DNA of 64,000 nucleotides, from assembly GCF_004664715.2 (NCBI RefSeq), contig NC_051068.1, positions 17,232,668 through 17,296,667 of the forward strand, in the 5' to 3' direction. Source of the DNA: Peromyscus leucopus. Lineage: Eukaryota; Chordata; Mammalia; Rodentia; Cricetidae. A model generated the notes under the pieces. The model had not been told where the DNA came from, made no database searches, and saw only the letters and a list, made by a program, of their open reading frames with translations. Shown here in pieces: positions 34,482-46,152 of the stretch. The position numbers were made by a program, and so were the translations under genes. Numbering within the stretch: position 1 is the first letter of the stretch; every line of letters begins with the position of its first letter.

Positions 34482-35158
34482 CTGTACCTCCAACCACAGC
34501 AACAACCCCTACAATGAGCAAGTCACCAGACACACACCACAGCATAATCACACAGACACCTTTCCAGTCAGTACAGACAATTTCTAATGTTATCATGCCT
34601 CTAGGAACCAAAGTCCACAACACTGGAATAGGATCATCAGTATCTCTAGTCCTCAGAAAAACAAATAGGACCATGACAATACTTTCAATAGCATTAAGCA
34701 CACCAGAGGATACCATCCCTTCATCTGGAACTGGGACACCCACTCTTCCTGAGAAGTCAACTTTAACTCCACTCTCATTAACACTAGACAAAGTTACTGA
34801 CATAAACAGACCTTTACCCATGACAAATTTGGCAGTTACAAACACCTCTTCACCAACCACAGCCACCCTGAAAAACTGTTCACAGCAAAATCCTGTCTGA
34901 GACTCAGGAAAATGATACTGCAACTGTTTCCCCAACCCCAGCAACAATGTCCACAATGAGCAAGCCACCAGACCCATACCAGAGCACGGTCACACAGACG
35001 TCTTCCCAGCCAGCACAGATGGCCTCAAGCACAGGTACTGGTTCAGCCCAGTCACCTGTGAAATCCACAGCCCTTGTCCTTAGCTCATGTTCTTTGTGTC
35101 TGGCTGTCATTTCTTATACCACTGCTATACATGGTATCACTAAATCCCGTAAGATATA
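34482..35158 (+). other. Ser/Thr/Pro-rich exon-like remnant, mucin-like
   Basis: A TTTCTTATGCAG sequence ending at 34,481 resembles a splice acceptor. It is followed by an open frame rich in Thr, Ser and Pro to a stop at 34,898-34,900, then a second open stretch in another frame to 35,158. The start of each stretch is similar at the DNA level (PPTTATTPTMSKSPD versus SPTPATMSTMSKPPD), so a module was duplicated about 440 bp apart. The second stretch ends with a hydrophobic segment (ALVLSSCSLCLAVISY) and a short basic tail, as in a membrane-anchored mucin-type protein. I do not recognise the protein. It could be a pseudogene fragment, or a chance frame in repeat-derived sequence. Confidence 0.3.
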
Positions 35159-35234
35159 GTTGAAGCAATTGATATTCAGTGCTAAGACATTTTGTAACCT
35201 GAGTTTTTGTCCATTTTGTTGTTTTTATTTTTGT

Positions 35235-35370
35235 TTTTGAAGAGAAGGTTTCTCTGTAGCTCTGGCTGTCCTGATAGTACCTCTGTATACCAGGCTGACC
35301 TAAACTCATACATCCAAATTATTCTGGCTCTTAAGTCCTGTGATTAAATGTTGGCCATCATGCCTGGGCT
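35235..35370 (-). mobile_element. B1 SINE, diverged
   Basis: Reverse B1: GAGAAGGTTTCTCTGTAGCT, CTGGCTGTCCTGATAGTACC, then a decayed GTGATTAAATG block. Confidence 0.65.
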
Positions 35371-35569
35371 TTTTTGGTTTTATATTATTGGGTGATGGGC
35401 TTGTTGTATAGGTATTTCTACATGTCAAGCATATGCTGTTTTACTGAGCTTCACCCTCATCATGAATTTTGAATTATGGCAAAATGTATCATTCTCTTTC
35501 CCAGGATGGCATACTCATGACATTCAAACTGCGTGAGTCTTCTGAGTCATTCAATTGAATTTTTAGTTC

Positions 35570-35765
35570 TTTTGAGGAATGTGCATCTTTTGCTTGTATG
35601 CATGGATATGTACCACATGTGTGCCTGGTCCTCACAGCAATCAGAAGATAGTTTCATAATCCCTGAACTTGTAGTAATCAATAGTTGTAAGCCCCCATTT
35701 ATGATGAGCCCAACTGTCTGTCAGACCAGCAAGAGCTCTTAAATATTGAGCCATTTCTACTGTCC
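35570..35765 (-). mobile_element. B2/B3-family SINE, diverged
   Basis: Reverse B2/B3 pieces: AATCAGAAGATAGTTTCATA, the AGAGCTCTTAAATATTGAGC block that corresponds to the tRNA-like head, and CCATTTCTACTGTCC at its 5' end. Confidence 0.55.
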
Positions 35766-35989
35766 TATGTTATTTTTTATGATCAACATTTATATTGCTA
35801 ATGTTTTCATCTGTTCACTTGTAACTTTAAACATGCATTCCCTTTTAGTAAGATCTTATTATTGTTATAATTTAAACTGGTTTCTGGAAGATCAAAACAG
35901 AACTGGAGTGTATGCATAATTCTTTGTAGAAACTTCCATAGAAACCTGTGAGTTCTTTCTACCTTTCTTGTACAATTTATTTTTATGGG

Positions 35990-36125
35990 GGAGAAAGAGT
36001 CTTACTAATATGTAACTGGCTAACCTGAAATTCATTGCATAGGCAGGCTGGCAGCAAACTCAATTAAATTCTCCTGCCTTTGCCTTGTGAGTGCTGGGAT
36101 TAAAGACTTGAGTCAGTACACCCAA
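35990..36125 (-). mobile_element. B1 SINE, diverged
   Basis: Reverse B1: CTCCTGCCTTTGCCTTGTGA then GTGCTGGGATTAAAGACTTG. Truncated at the poly-T side. Confidence 0.65.
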
Positions 36126-36213
36126 CTTGCCCATATTTTTTGTAGTTAGTAATTGTTCATTCAATTTCCCTAATGTGTACTTTGATCTGTTTGCTTGCCT
36201 CTCTTATATCTCT

Positions 36214-36402
36214 CTTTTTTTAAAAAAAGATTGTTGGTTGTGAGCCTAGCTGGGCATTGGTGGCACATGCCTTTAATCCCAGCACTCGGGAGCCAGAGTC
36301 AGGCGAATCTTTGTTAGTTTGAGGCCAGCCTGGTCTACAGAGCGAGATTCAGCAAAGGCACAAAGCTACACAGAGAAACCCTGTCTCAGAAAAAAAAAAG
36401 AT

Positions 36403-36445
<43 letters not shown>

Positions 36446-36608
36446 CTATGTATACAGTGTGCTGTCTGCATGTCTGCCTGCAGGCCAGAAGAGGGCACCA
36501 GATCTCATTGCAGATGGTTGTGAGCCATGTAGTTGCTGGAAATTGAACTCAGGACTTCTGGAAGAACAGCCAGTGCTCTTAACCACTGAGCCATCTCTCC
36601 AGCCCCTC
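36214..36608 (-). mobile_element. B2/B3-family SINE with (TTTA)n tail, host of a nested B1
   Basis: Reverse B2/B3 body at 36,450-36,606 (GCCAGAAGAGGGCACCAGAT, then AACCACTGAGCCATCTCTCC). A (TTTA)n microsatellite lies at 36,403-36,445. The outer 11-bp target-site duplication CTTATATCTCT lies at 36,203-36,213 and 36,609-36,619, enclosing both the B2/B3 and the nested B1. Confidence 0.8.
36233..36392 (+). mobile_element. B1 SINE nested in a B2/B3 tail
   Basis: Forward B1 (GCTGGGCATTGGTGGCACAT, AGCCTGGTCTACAGAGCGAG, then an A-rich end). It is bounded by AAAAAAAGATT at 36,222-36,232 and a similar string ending at 36,402, which fits insertion into the A-rich tail of the reverse B2/B3 element at its right. 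Confidence 0.8.
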
Positions 36609-36851
36609 CTTATATCTCTTAATAGACATTTCTCCTGCAAGGCTATATCCTAGACAAAATGTTTAGAAATGACAGATGTGAGCCTCATTGTTCAGCTTCT
36701 GTTTTCTAAAATGAGTTGATGATTAGAACTTTTGTGTCATGGAATAACTGTGGGGAGCCCCAGAATTATATGAATATACTGCCAAAGAAGTATATATCAC
36801 CATGCTGTCAGTATCACACTTTCTATTATACACATGTATGGGATATTTTAG

Positions 36852-37013
<162 letters not shown>

Positions 37014-37184
37014 TAAAAGGACAACTCTTCCGTAGTTATTGATACACTTTTGTAATTTCAATTGAGAAAGAAGAAGAATGAAGTGAATAAATCTGGCATT
37101 GTTCTAAGGTTCACTGAAGATAATAACTTAACTTTTGCACAGTTTCCCATAATATATGATATATTTTCTGGTACTGTATTTTAG

Positions 37185-37245
37185 GCTACAGTTGGGAAGA
37201 CCATGATATTGAAGAACATTGTCAAAGTTCTGGAAAACTTAGAAG
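37185..37245 (+). CDS. KRAB zinc-finger third exon (61 bp)
   Basis: Acceptor TTTTAG ends at 37,184 and the donor is GTACTT at 37,246. The 61-bp exon continues in phase from KRAB-A and encodes YSWEDHDIEEHCQSSGKL then RR, the linker commonly found after KRAB-A in rodent zinc-finger genes. It ends two bases into a codon. Confidence 0.85.
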
Positions 37246-37904
37246 GTACTTTTCATGTGCTGGCTGATACAAATGTGCCTATGGAGAAATTTTAATGTGT
37301 CTCAGAAGTTTTAAATAAAAGTGACAATGTCAATAAGCACAGTTTAACGTGTACTGATGATTGTTAAATTCTCACAAAACCAAATGCCTCAATGTCAGGT
37401 AGCTGATATGTGTTCTCAAGGCATTCCTCTAAGAAAGAACACAGTGAAACAATGCCTTCACTGATATTCTCATTTTAATTACAGCTCCATGATAGTTCTT
37501 CTGTTGAACAACCAATCTGTTTAATTTCATGCCACTCAGATATTGTAAAAGGAATATGTGTTGAATAGGTGAGAAGTATATATCCAAGTATATATCTATG
37601 AGGAACAAAAAGTCAAGTTGTGTGAATGCAGTGGGCAAACATTTTATTTGCTTCTTTTCCTTTATCAGTATATCATATACTACTGTGGATACAAGCCATG
37701 TGAGCATAGGAAGGATGCAATATAACTCTCTCTCACACACACACACAGAATAATTAGAGGCTAAGTAATAGTCCCCACTTTGAGTAGGATTTTTGAATGT
37801 GATACAGTTTAAATTTAATTGATTTTCCAACTTCATTGGGAATACATCAAGACACCCAAACTGGAGAAAAGCTCTATGAGTATTGGAATGTATAAATAGG
37901 TCTA

Positions 37905-38141
37905 TTGTCCTGGTTCACTTTGCTAGTGGAGTATGACTCTCACTATTGGAAAACTTATGAGTGCAATAAGTATGTTAAAGCTTTGAGTTCTTCCAGTTCT
38001 CTTCAAATATGTGAAGAATCTCATATAGATAAAAGATTCTATAAATATGGACCCTATAATAAAGGCTCTTACCATTACGGATACTTTCAAAGATACAAAA
38101 CAGCCCTAAATGAAGGGAAACACTATGAGTGTAAACTTTAA
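37905..38141 (+). pseudogene. Decayed 5' part of the finger exon
   Basis: Degenerate finger-like sequence (TYECNKYVKALSSSSSLQIC, and the end NEGKHYECKL) that lost most zinc ligands. It ends at a TAA (38,139-38,141) and is in a different frame from the main array. Another possible ancestral acceptor (CTTTATCAG ending at 37,668) leads quickly to a stop. This part looks non-coding now. Confidence 0.6.
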
Positions 38142-38256
38142 GATCTTATTTGTCTTAAAAATTAGACAAAATTTTTAAATTAATTCATACAGATATAAAT
38201 ATTCATCAGTGTACTGAATGCGATAAAGCTTTTACATGTGCCAATTATCTTTACAG

Positions 38257-39811
38257 ATACAAAGAACATCATATTGGGGAGAAACTCTCTGAATATACTC
38301 AATGTGCAAAAGCATTTTTATATTATGGTCATCTTCAGAATAATGAAAGTATTCATACTGGAGAAAAACTCTATAGTTGTATTCAATATGATGAAGCCTT
38401 TTCACACAACAGTAGTCTCCAAATACGTGAAGAAACACATACAGGAAAGAAAATCAATGAGAGTAATCAGTGTGGTAAAGCCTTCACAAGTTATGATCAT
38501 TTTCAAATACAAAAAGGAACACATACTGGAGAGAAACCCTATGAATGTAATCAATGTGGTAAAGCCTTTGCATGTACCAGTAGACTCCAAAGACATGAAA
38601 GAAGACATACTGGAGAGAAACCTTATGAATGTAATCAATGTGGTAAAGCCTTTGCATGTACCAGTAATCTCCAAAGACATGAAAGAACACATACTGGAGA
38701 GAAACCCTACAAATGTAATCAATGTGATAAAGCCTTTTCACAACACAGTTATCTCCAAATGCATGAAAGAACACATACTGGAGAGAAACCCTACAAATGT
38801 AATCAATGTGATAAAGCCTTTTTAAGACCCAGTCGTCTCCAAATACATGAAAGAATGCATTCTGGAGAGAAACCCTACAAATGTAATCAATGTGATAAAG
38901 CTTTTGCATGTGCCAGTACTCTCCAAATTCATGAAAGAACACATACTGGAGAGAAACCCTACAAATGTAATCAATGTGATAAAGCCTTTTTACGACACAC
39001 TCAACTCCAAATACATGAAAGAAATCATTCTGGAGAGAAACCCTACAAATGTAATCAATGTGATCAAGCCTTTGCATGTTCCAGTAGTCTCCGAAAACAT
39101 GAAAGAACACATTCTGGAGAGAAACCCTACAAATGTAATAATTGTGATCAAGCCTTTGCATATTCCAGTAGTCTCCGAAAACATGAAATAACACATTCTG
39201 GAGTGAAACCCTACAAATGTAATCAATGTGATAAAGCCTTTTCAGGACACAGTCTTCTCCAAAGACATGAAAGAACACATTCCGGAGAGAAACCCTACAA
39301 ATGTAGTCAATGTGATAAAGCCTTTTCACAATACAGTCGTCTCCGAATTCATGAAAGAACACATTCTGGAGTGAAACCCTATAAATGTAGTCAGTGTCAT
39401 AAAAACTTTTCACGACACCGTCTTCTTCAAATGCATGAAAGAACACATTCTGGAGAGAAAACCTACAAATGTAATCAATGTGATAAAGGCTTTGCATGTG
39501 TTGATAGTTTCCAAATACATGAAAGAAAACATACTGGAGAGAAACCCTACAAATGTAATCAATGTGATAAAGCCTTTTTACAACACTTTCATCTCCAAAT
39601 ACATGAAATAACACATTCTGTAGAGAAACCCCATGAATGTAATCAATGTGGTAAAGGCTTTGCATGTTCCAGTAGTCTCCGAAGACATGAAAGAACACAT
39701 ACTGGAGAGAAACCCTACAAATGTAATCAATGTGATAAAGCCTTTTCACGACACAGTTATCTCCAAAGACATGAAAGAACACATTACTGGAGAGACATCC
39801 TACAGATATAA
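38257..39811 (+). CDS. C2H2 zinc-finger array exon (15 canonical fingers)
   Basis: One open frame runs from 38,159 to the stop at 39,809-39,811. Four degenerate finger units come first (to about 38,520). Then 15 complete fingers follow at 38,539-39,782, each with CxxC, F, L and HxxxH spacing joined by [12 protein letters not shown] linkers. Residues at helix positions -1, 2, 3 and 6 vary between fingers, as expected for sequence-specific DNA contact. The chosen start is the acceptor-like TTATCTTTACAG ending at 38,256, which joins the 61-bp exon in the correct phase and would give a protein of about 581 residues. This splice is a prediction. Otherwise the first in-frame ATG is at 38,759. The frame ends abnormally after the last finger because of one extra T (CATTACTGG instead of CATACTGG). 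Confidence 0.7.
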
Positions 39812-40380
<569 letters not shown>

Positions 40381-40386
40381 AAACCC

Positions 40387-40749
40387 TGCTGTGGGATGGT
40401 CTGTGTGTCAAATATGTTGTTCTGATTGGTTAAAAAATAAAACACTGATTGGCCAGTAGCCAGGCAGGAGGAAGTATAGGTGGGACAAGGAGGAGAAGAA
40501 TTCTGGGAAGTAGAAGGCTGAGTCAGAGAGACACTGCCAGCCGCTGCCATGACAAGCAGCATGTGAAGATGCCGGTAAGCCACGGGACACGTGGCAAGGT
40601 ATAGATTTATAGAAATGGATTAATTTAAGATATAAGAACAATTAGCAAGAAGCCTGCCATGGCCATACAGTTTGTAAGCAATATAAGTCTCTATGTTTAC
40701 TTGGATGTGTCTGAGCAGCTGTGGGCCAGGCAAGAAAACTCTAGCTACA
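40387..40749 (+). mobile_element. Solo LTR, class II ERV (mys-like)
   Basis: A 363-bp insertion in the decayed finger tail, starting TGCTGTGGGATGG and ending CTAGCTACA. It is flanked by a perfect 6-bp duplication AAACCC (40,381-40,386 and 40,750-40,755), the length expected for class II ERVs. It holds AATAAA near 40,437. The sequence resembles the abundant LTRs linked to mys elements of cricetid rodents, but that family name is from memory. The orientation is judged from the TG/CA ends and the AATAAA, so it is less certain. Confidence 0.75.
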
Positions 40750-40755
40750 AAACCC

Positions 40756-41350
40756 TATGAATCTAATCAATTAGATAAAGCCTTTTCAAAACACAATCAC
40801 CTCCAAATCCATAAAATAGCACATACAAGAGAGAAACCCTATGAATGTTATCAATGAGGTAAAACCTGGATGTGCCAGTAGTCTCTGAATACATAAAAGA
40901 ACTCGTACTAGTGAGAAGCCCTTCAAATATAATCAATGTGATAATGCCTTTTCATACCACAATCCTCTCTAAATACATGAAAGAATACATTCTAAAGAGA
41001 AACCTAATTAATAAAATTAATGTGGTTAAGGCTTTACATGTGCTAATAGTCTCCAAATATATAAAAGAACACACATTGGAGTGAAATCCTGTGAATGTAA
41101 TCCATGTGAAGCCTTTTCACAACAGACCAGTCTTCAAGTACATGAAAGAACACATACTGGAGAGAAAGCCTATGAATGTAATCCATGTGGTAAAGCCTTT
41201 GCATGTGCAGGTAGTCTCTGAAGGCATAAAGAAACACATACTGGAGAGAGATCCTATGATTGTAATCAATATAGTATAAACCCTTTGCATGAATCAGCAG
41301 TCTTTGAAATCATGAGAAAAAAAATCACACTCAGAGAAACCCTGTAAACG
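40756..41350 (+). pseudogene. Decayed zinc fingers beyond the solo LTR
   Basis: The finger sequence resumes exactly after the LTR (AAACCCTATGAA) and continues in broken frames with recognisable CATACTGGAGAGAAA linkers to about 41,345. After that similarity fades through 41,745. Confidence 0.75.
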
Positions 41351-41739
41351 TAGTGAATGTGGTAAAGTTTTGCAGTCTATATTAGCCTTTATACAAGAAC
41401 AAAACTTAATGTGTAATTTGTCTGCTAAGGCTTTACATTTTATATTAATCTTTGAGGGCCTAAAAAAAACCTAATACTGAGGGAAATCTGGCCATAAAGA
41501 GTTTGGTAAGATCTTTACTCAACAGACTTACATTCAGTTATACAAGATTACTCTGGAGAAAATATTTGACAAGTGTCACCAATCTGTTCAAGCATTATGA
41601 TGCCCCTCTTTTTTTATTTGCACCTCCAAACTCATATGGACAAAAACTTATGAATTTAAACGATGAGCTAGACTGTTTCTATTCCACAGTTCTCTTCAAT
41701 TACATGAAATTAAGGCATCCAGATATAAAACTTGATGTG

Positions 41740-42055
41740 TATTAGTGCCTTTTCTGTTGCTGTGATAAAACATGTCTGTGTCAACTTGTGGAATAGTTGG
41801 CCCTTGGATCCAGAAAGATACAGGATCACCATGAAAGTGGCATGGCAAAAAGTGTCAAACATGGCAGCTAAAGCAGGAAGCTAAGAATTCACACCTTCCA
41901 CCTGTGGTATCAAAGTGAAAGTGGGAACTGGAAATGGTGTGTGGATATGAACTCTCTCTAATGTTCACCCCCAGGGACATACTTCTTCCAGCAGGGCAAG
42001 CATTACCTAAACCTCCCCAAATTGTGGGGGCTACACACCACCCCCACATTTCCCC
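41740..42055 (-). repeat. Dispersed repeat, tentative
   Basis: Starts ATTAGTGCCTTTTCTGTTGC then TGTGATAAAACATG, the reverse-orientation end of the unnamed rodent repeat seen at 17,345 and 32,777. Boundaries are uncertain. Confidence 0.4.
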
Positions 42056-44390
42056 AGAATGCTCTTGAGTAGGAGCAGCAGAAAATATTAGATAGAAGGA
42101 TTCAGAGTGGGGAGAAACAGAAAGAAAATACAGGATAACCCGAGAAGGCCTGGAACCTATTCCAATAGGCGCCGACTGTCTCTGCCCTAGGGTACTTACA
42201 GAAATGCTAAGGGTTGGAGCAAAAGACGTCCCTCCAGCACAGCCGAGTACAGACCATCTCAGACACCTGCACTAACACCCATTGTCCAATCATCCTCTCT
42301 ATGCATACCTGTTGGGTAAAGCCACAAGGAAACCTGAAAATGGGCTCCCACAGGTGCCCCTTTCTAATATATAAAAAACAACTCCTCATTAATAGTTCAT
42401 AGCAATCTCCATAGCTGTCATTTCTTCCAGTATGATAATTGAGAATAATAAAGATGGCATTTCTTTTTTGGATTGGGTCCAAGGTGACTAAAGCAGTCTT
42501 AGCTGCATCCAGCCTTTTCTAAAGCAAAAACTCTTAATGTATTTGCAAACTTAAAGATTCCCTTAGTTTTATCATTAACATCAACAGGTTAACAAATTTC
42601 GCTATACATAGTTACAATTCTGTCAATCTTCCATCTCAAATAAAACACTTAACAGAACCATTTGCATTTCTTGCTAAGAGAACATAGGAAAAACTTATGA
42701 TATATTCACATCAAACTTAAATATTTCATTAACTTCAAACCAGGGTGGATTACTATCAATACACTCAACCTTAATTCACTCATTACTCCCTCTTTTCTTT
42801 ATAATTTTTTAAACAAATTCTTGAACCTAATAAGAAGAAAATCCAAACTTTTCCTTTTAAACACAACACCAGTTTCATAAGTAATTCCATTTTTACATAA
42901 ACAGTTCCATTAAAAGTTCCATTTTTAAAACATAATATTTCATTAACCACCACAGTTAATAAAGCATATATTCATATGAAAAACTGCATCTCAAGCCTCG
43001 GTAGAAACAATTAATTTCTTCATTTAAACAGTTCAATTTTTTTTTTAACACGAATAATTTCAGAAAACAGTTCCTAGGTCATTCCATTGCAAAGAAATCA
43101 CTTTTGTTTATTTCTTAATACCGAAAATTAAATAATAAATCATGGTGCCAGCCTTCCAAATATGAAGAAATGGTTTACAATCAAAAACTTTTTGCAGCTA
43201 ACAATTTTAGTTCAAACAAGCATCTCTGCAGCTTTCATTCTCCAGCCAAAGACATCTTTAGTTATAGTAACATTTTAAACTGCACCATTTTTGCTGCTAG
43301 CTCAGGTTTTTCTTTGCTGCATTGATTTTCCAATGGGTCTCAGTTGCAGATTCATGTCTGTGATTGTCATACAGTTTCTGTTGTCTGCAATTCTTAGCAT
43401 CTTAGCAGCTTCTGGAGCTTTTGAAAATGCTCAGACTTCCAGCTTGATATAATAAGCATAGACTCACATTCAAACACTTACATCTTTTCACTATATACAT
43501 TAAGCATACACTCACACTCAACATGTATACTTTTTTACAAACTCACATATAACATATCAACATATACTCATTTATGCTTCTTACAAGCTAATATTCTTAA
43601 AGAAACTCCTTAGCAAATATATAGTTACTTCTTACAATCTTATTTAAACTTACATTTACTTATATATTTACTCCTTACATTCTTATTTAAACTTACATTT
43701 GCAACTAGCATCTTTACTTTATACAAGTTTATTATAGGACTACCGTAGCAAATATACTACATGTCTTTATTTTTTATTACTTATTACTACATGTCTTAAA
43801 GACATTCTATACTTCTATTAGCATATATCTAACTTATCAAACACCTAAAAGATTTCTACCAAACTTATACTATAGAACTATGAGAAAGACACTCCTAACA
43901 CAACAGGAAGTACACAAATCATTTCTAAAGTTCAGAGTTTATAGTCAGCTTTGATATACAACACTGGGATTTAGTGACTGTTGTTGATATGGAGTTGTAA
44001 CACTTGTTGCTAGGGGACTGTAACATTCTTGGATGAAGCCACACCCCAAAGTTGCTGAGTTCTTTCAGCCATTCTGGAACCAGCAGAGATGCGCTCTCAG
44101 TGGTAAATGGCTTTTAACTAGAGGCTGTCCCTTCACCCCACTTCATAATAGCTCCCCTAAGTGCTTCAATTTAGACAAAAGTTTCTGTTACAGCAGTACT
44201 TTTGGTTTGCTCTACTGAAAAGCTTTGCTTCAGGCTGAGAGTGAAAGTACCATATTGAACAGCTGTAATCTCTTAGCAAAAATCTTACACAGCTTTTAGG
44301 TGATATAAAGTATTTCGCCAAAGGAGCCAAAAAGCCAAAAAGTGGCATTGCTCTAAACTCCATTTCCTTACATTTTGCATTAACCAGTGA
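42056..44390. other. AT-rich non-coding stretch
   Basis: No gene recognised. 42,500-44,000 is very AT-rich with short direct repeats, for example TTATTTAAACTTACATTT near 43,650 and 43,682. It lies downstream (minus-strand sense) of the ERV pol end at about 44,480, so it may be the degraded 3' part of that ERV. I could not find LTR ends or an env frame. Confidence 0.4.
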
Positions 44391-44479
44391 AAAAACCTTT
44401 GAAACACTAATTCAGCCACATCCATTCTAGTTCCTCTATGGGAATGTCATTGGAGCTGACCTTCCTTAGTTCCATGCTC

Positions 44480-45165
44480 CTTACCAAATGCTCCAGTAAC
44501 CACCAAGCTTTGTTATCCTCTTGTGAAAAAACACAAACATGTCCTCGAACTTATATTAGCACTGGATCGGATCCCTTCCATAATCCTGAGCAGGGATCCT
44601 TCCATTTCACTTGAGCAAAGGTCACTTTGGTACCACTGTGCCAAAATCTATCCATGGCAGACTGCTCACAGACATCCATATTCAAAAAATTCAGAATGAA
44701 AAGAGCATGATTTAATGCATTATGTGGTGATTGAGGGTAAATTTCTTCCTTTTTTATTTTTAGTTTTTGAAGCTGTATTTTATGACTGCTATGAGCCCTT
44801 TCTACAATACCTTGTCCCTGAGGATTATAAGGAATACCTGTTTTATGTTCAATTTTTCATTGGGTACAAAAGTGTTGAAATGCTTTACTACTATATCCAG
44901 AGCCATTATCAATTGTAATAATTTTTGTTATACCCATATACAAAAAACACTTCAAACAGTGTGTAATTACATGCTTTGTAGCTTCCCCAGATTGTGCACT
45001 AGTCATTAAAAATCCTAAATAAGTGTCAATGGTCACATATACATATTTTAATTTGCCAAATACTGCAATATGAGTGACATCCATTTGCTGTAGATGATTA
45101 GGAAGAAGACCTCGATGGTTTACCCCTAAGTGAGGGACAAGAAAATATTTTGGACATACCCCCAC
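44480..45165 (-). pseudogene. ERV-A integrase remnant
   Basis: Integrase core with the first Asp in QQMDVTHIAVFGKLKYVYV, the second in ITIDNGSGYSS, and the Glu in GQGIVERAHSS, so the DDE triad is visible. A TGA at about 44,857 replaces a conserved Trp-like position between the second Asp and the Glu. The C-terminal domain follows in broken frames towards 44,490. Confidence 0.82.
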
Positions 45166-45324
45166 ATTATTTAACTATTTTTCAAGCTGCTTCCTTGGTA
45201 AGATCAAGTTGTTTTCTTAAGGTTTTGCTATTTTGATGATGAAGAGTATGTGACTGTTGAGCCGATTCCACTTGGGATAATTCTACTATCCTTGTTAACT
45301 TATCAGCCACTGCATTACTCTCAG

Positions 45325-46098
45325 CTAAAGACCAAGAAGACTGGAGTGAGCTCTAATATGGCCCACAAAGCATGGCAGCTTTCTTTTATGAAAAGCATCT
45401 TGAATTTGTTGAAATAACTTTTTAACTTGATTGTTGTTAGTCCCAATATAGGGAAAATTTTCTATGATTTGAAGAGCTCTATAAATATATTGACTGCCTA
45501 TATATAAATTAAATGACCTGTTTATAAGAACCTGAAAAGTCATGTTCACTGCCTGTAATTCCACTATCTGTGCAGAAGCTGGAGTTGTTTGTACTACATA
45601 ACTTTTTCCATTAATAACATAAGCAGCCTTTCCATTAGAAGATCCATCAGTAAAACCTAGCATAGCATCTTCTACGGGGTCTTTCATAGTGATTTTAGGA
45701 AATACAAAGGAATGCATTTGAATAAATTGCAACAATGGATCAGATGGGAACTGATTATCAATTTGGCCTGAAAACAGAAAAAGCAATTGTCCAAGAATCA
45801 CTATTTTGAAAAAGCCAATCAACTTGCTGCTTTGTAAAGGAACATTAATTACCATAGGTTCTTTACCAAAATAACGTCTAAATTCAATTCTGCTTTTTTC
45901 TGCCAAACAAGCTACAGAATCATAGTAGGGATTCAATGCATTGATTGGTGAAACAGGAAGATGTAACCATAAGAGAGTATTGTTTTGCCATAATACTTCT
46001 GTAGGAGCATGTCTAGTGGGTAAAATATATGTACACTGAGGTAGGGCATAATTAATGTAATGTACTTGCTGGTTTTGAATAGCCTTTTCAACTTGCAA
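45325..46098 (-). pseudogene. ERV-A connection and RNase H domain
   Basis: A 257-codon frame with the reverse transcriptase connection region, then RNase H. The first active-site Asp (GFTDGSSNGKA) and the Glu (IVELQAVN) are present. The Asp expected before SQY is Gly (LYIGSQYIYRA), which would abolish activity. [11 protein letters not shown] marks the C-terminal His region. Confidence 0.85.
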
Positions 46099-46152
46099 GA
46101 GATCTTGCCTACCTGCTTCAGTTAACTCTCTGGGTGAATTAGGATGAATATC

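Noticed and set aside
34474..34977. 167-codon minus-strand ORF
   Set aside because: Antisense of the Ser/Thr-rich remnant, with a composition expected from its complement.
38484..39782. 432-codon open frame on the minus strand across the finger array
   Set aside because: It is the antisense of the C2H2 repeat. The regular 84-bp unit lacks antisense stops, so a long mirror frame arises by chance.
38539..39782. CRISPR-like regularly spaced repeats
   Set aside because: The repeats are tandem 84-bp zinc-finger units with coding constraint, in a mammalian genome.
42160..42185. GGCGCC motif considered as a primer-binding site of ERV-A
   Set aside because: It lies at the 3' side of the minus-strand ERV, and the flanking bases do not match a tRNA 3' end.
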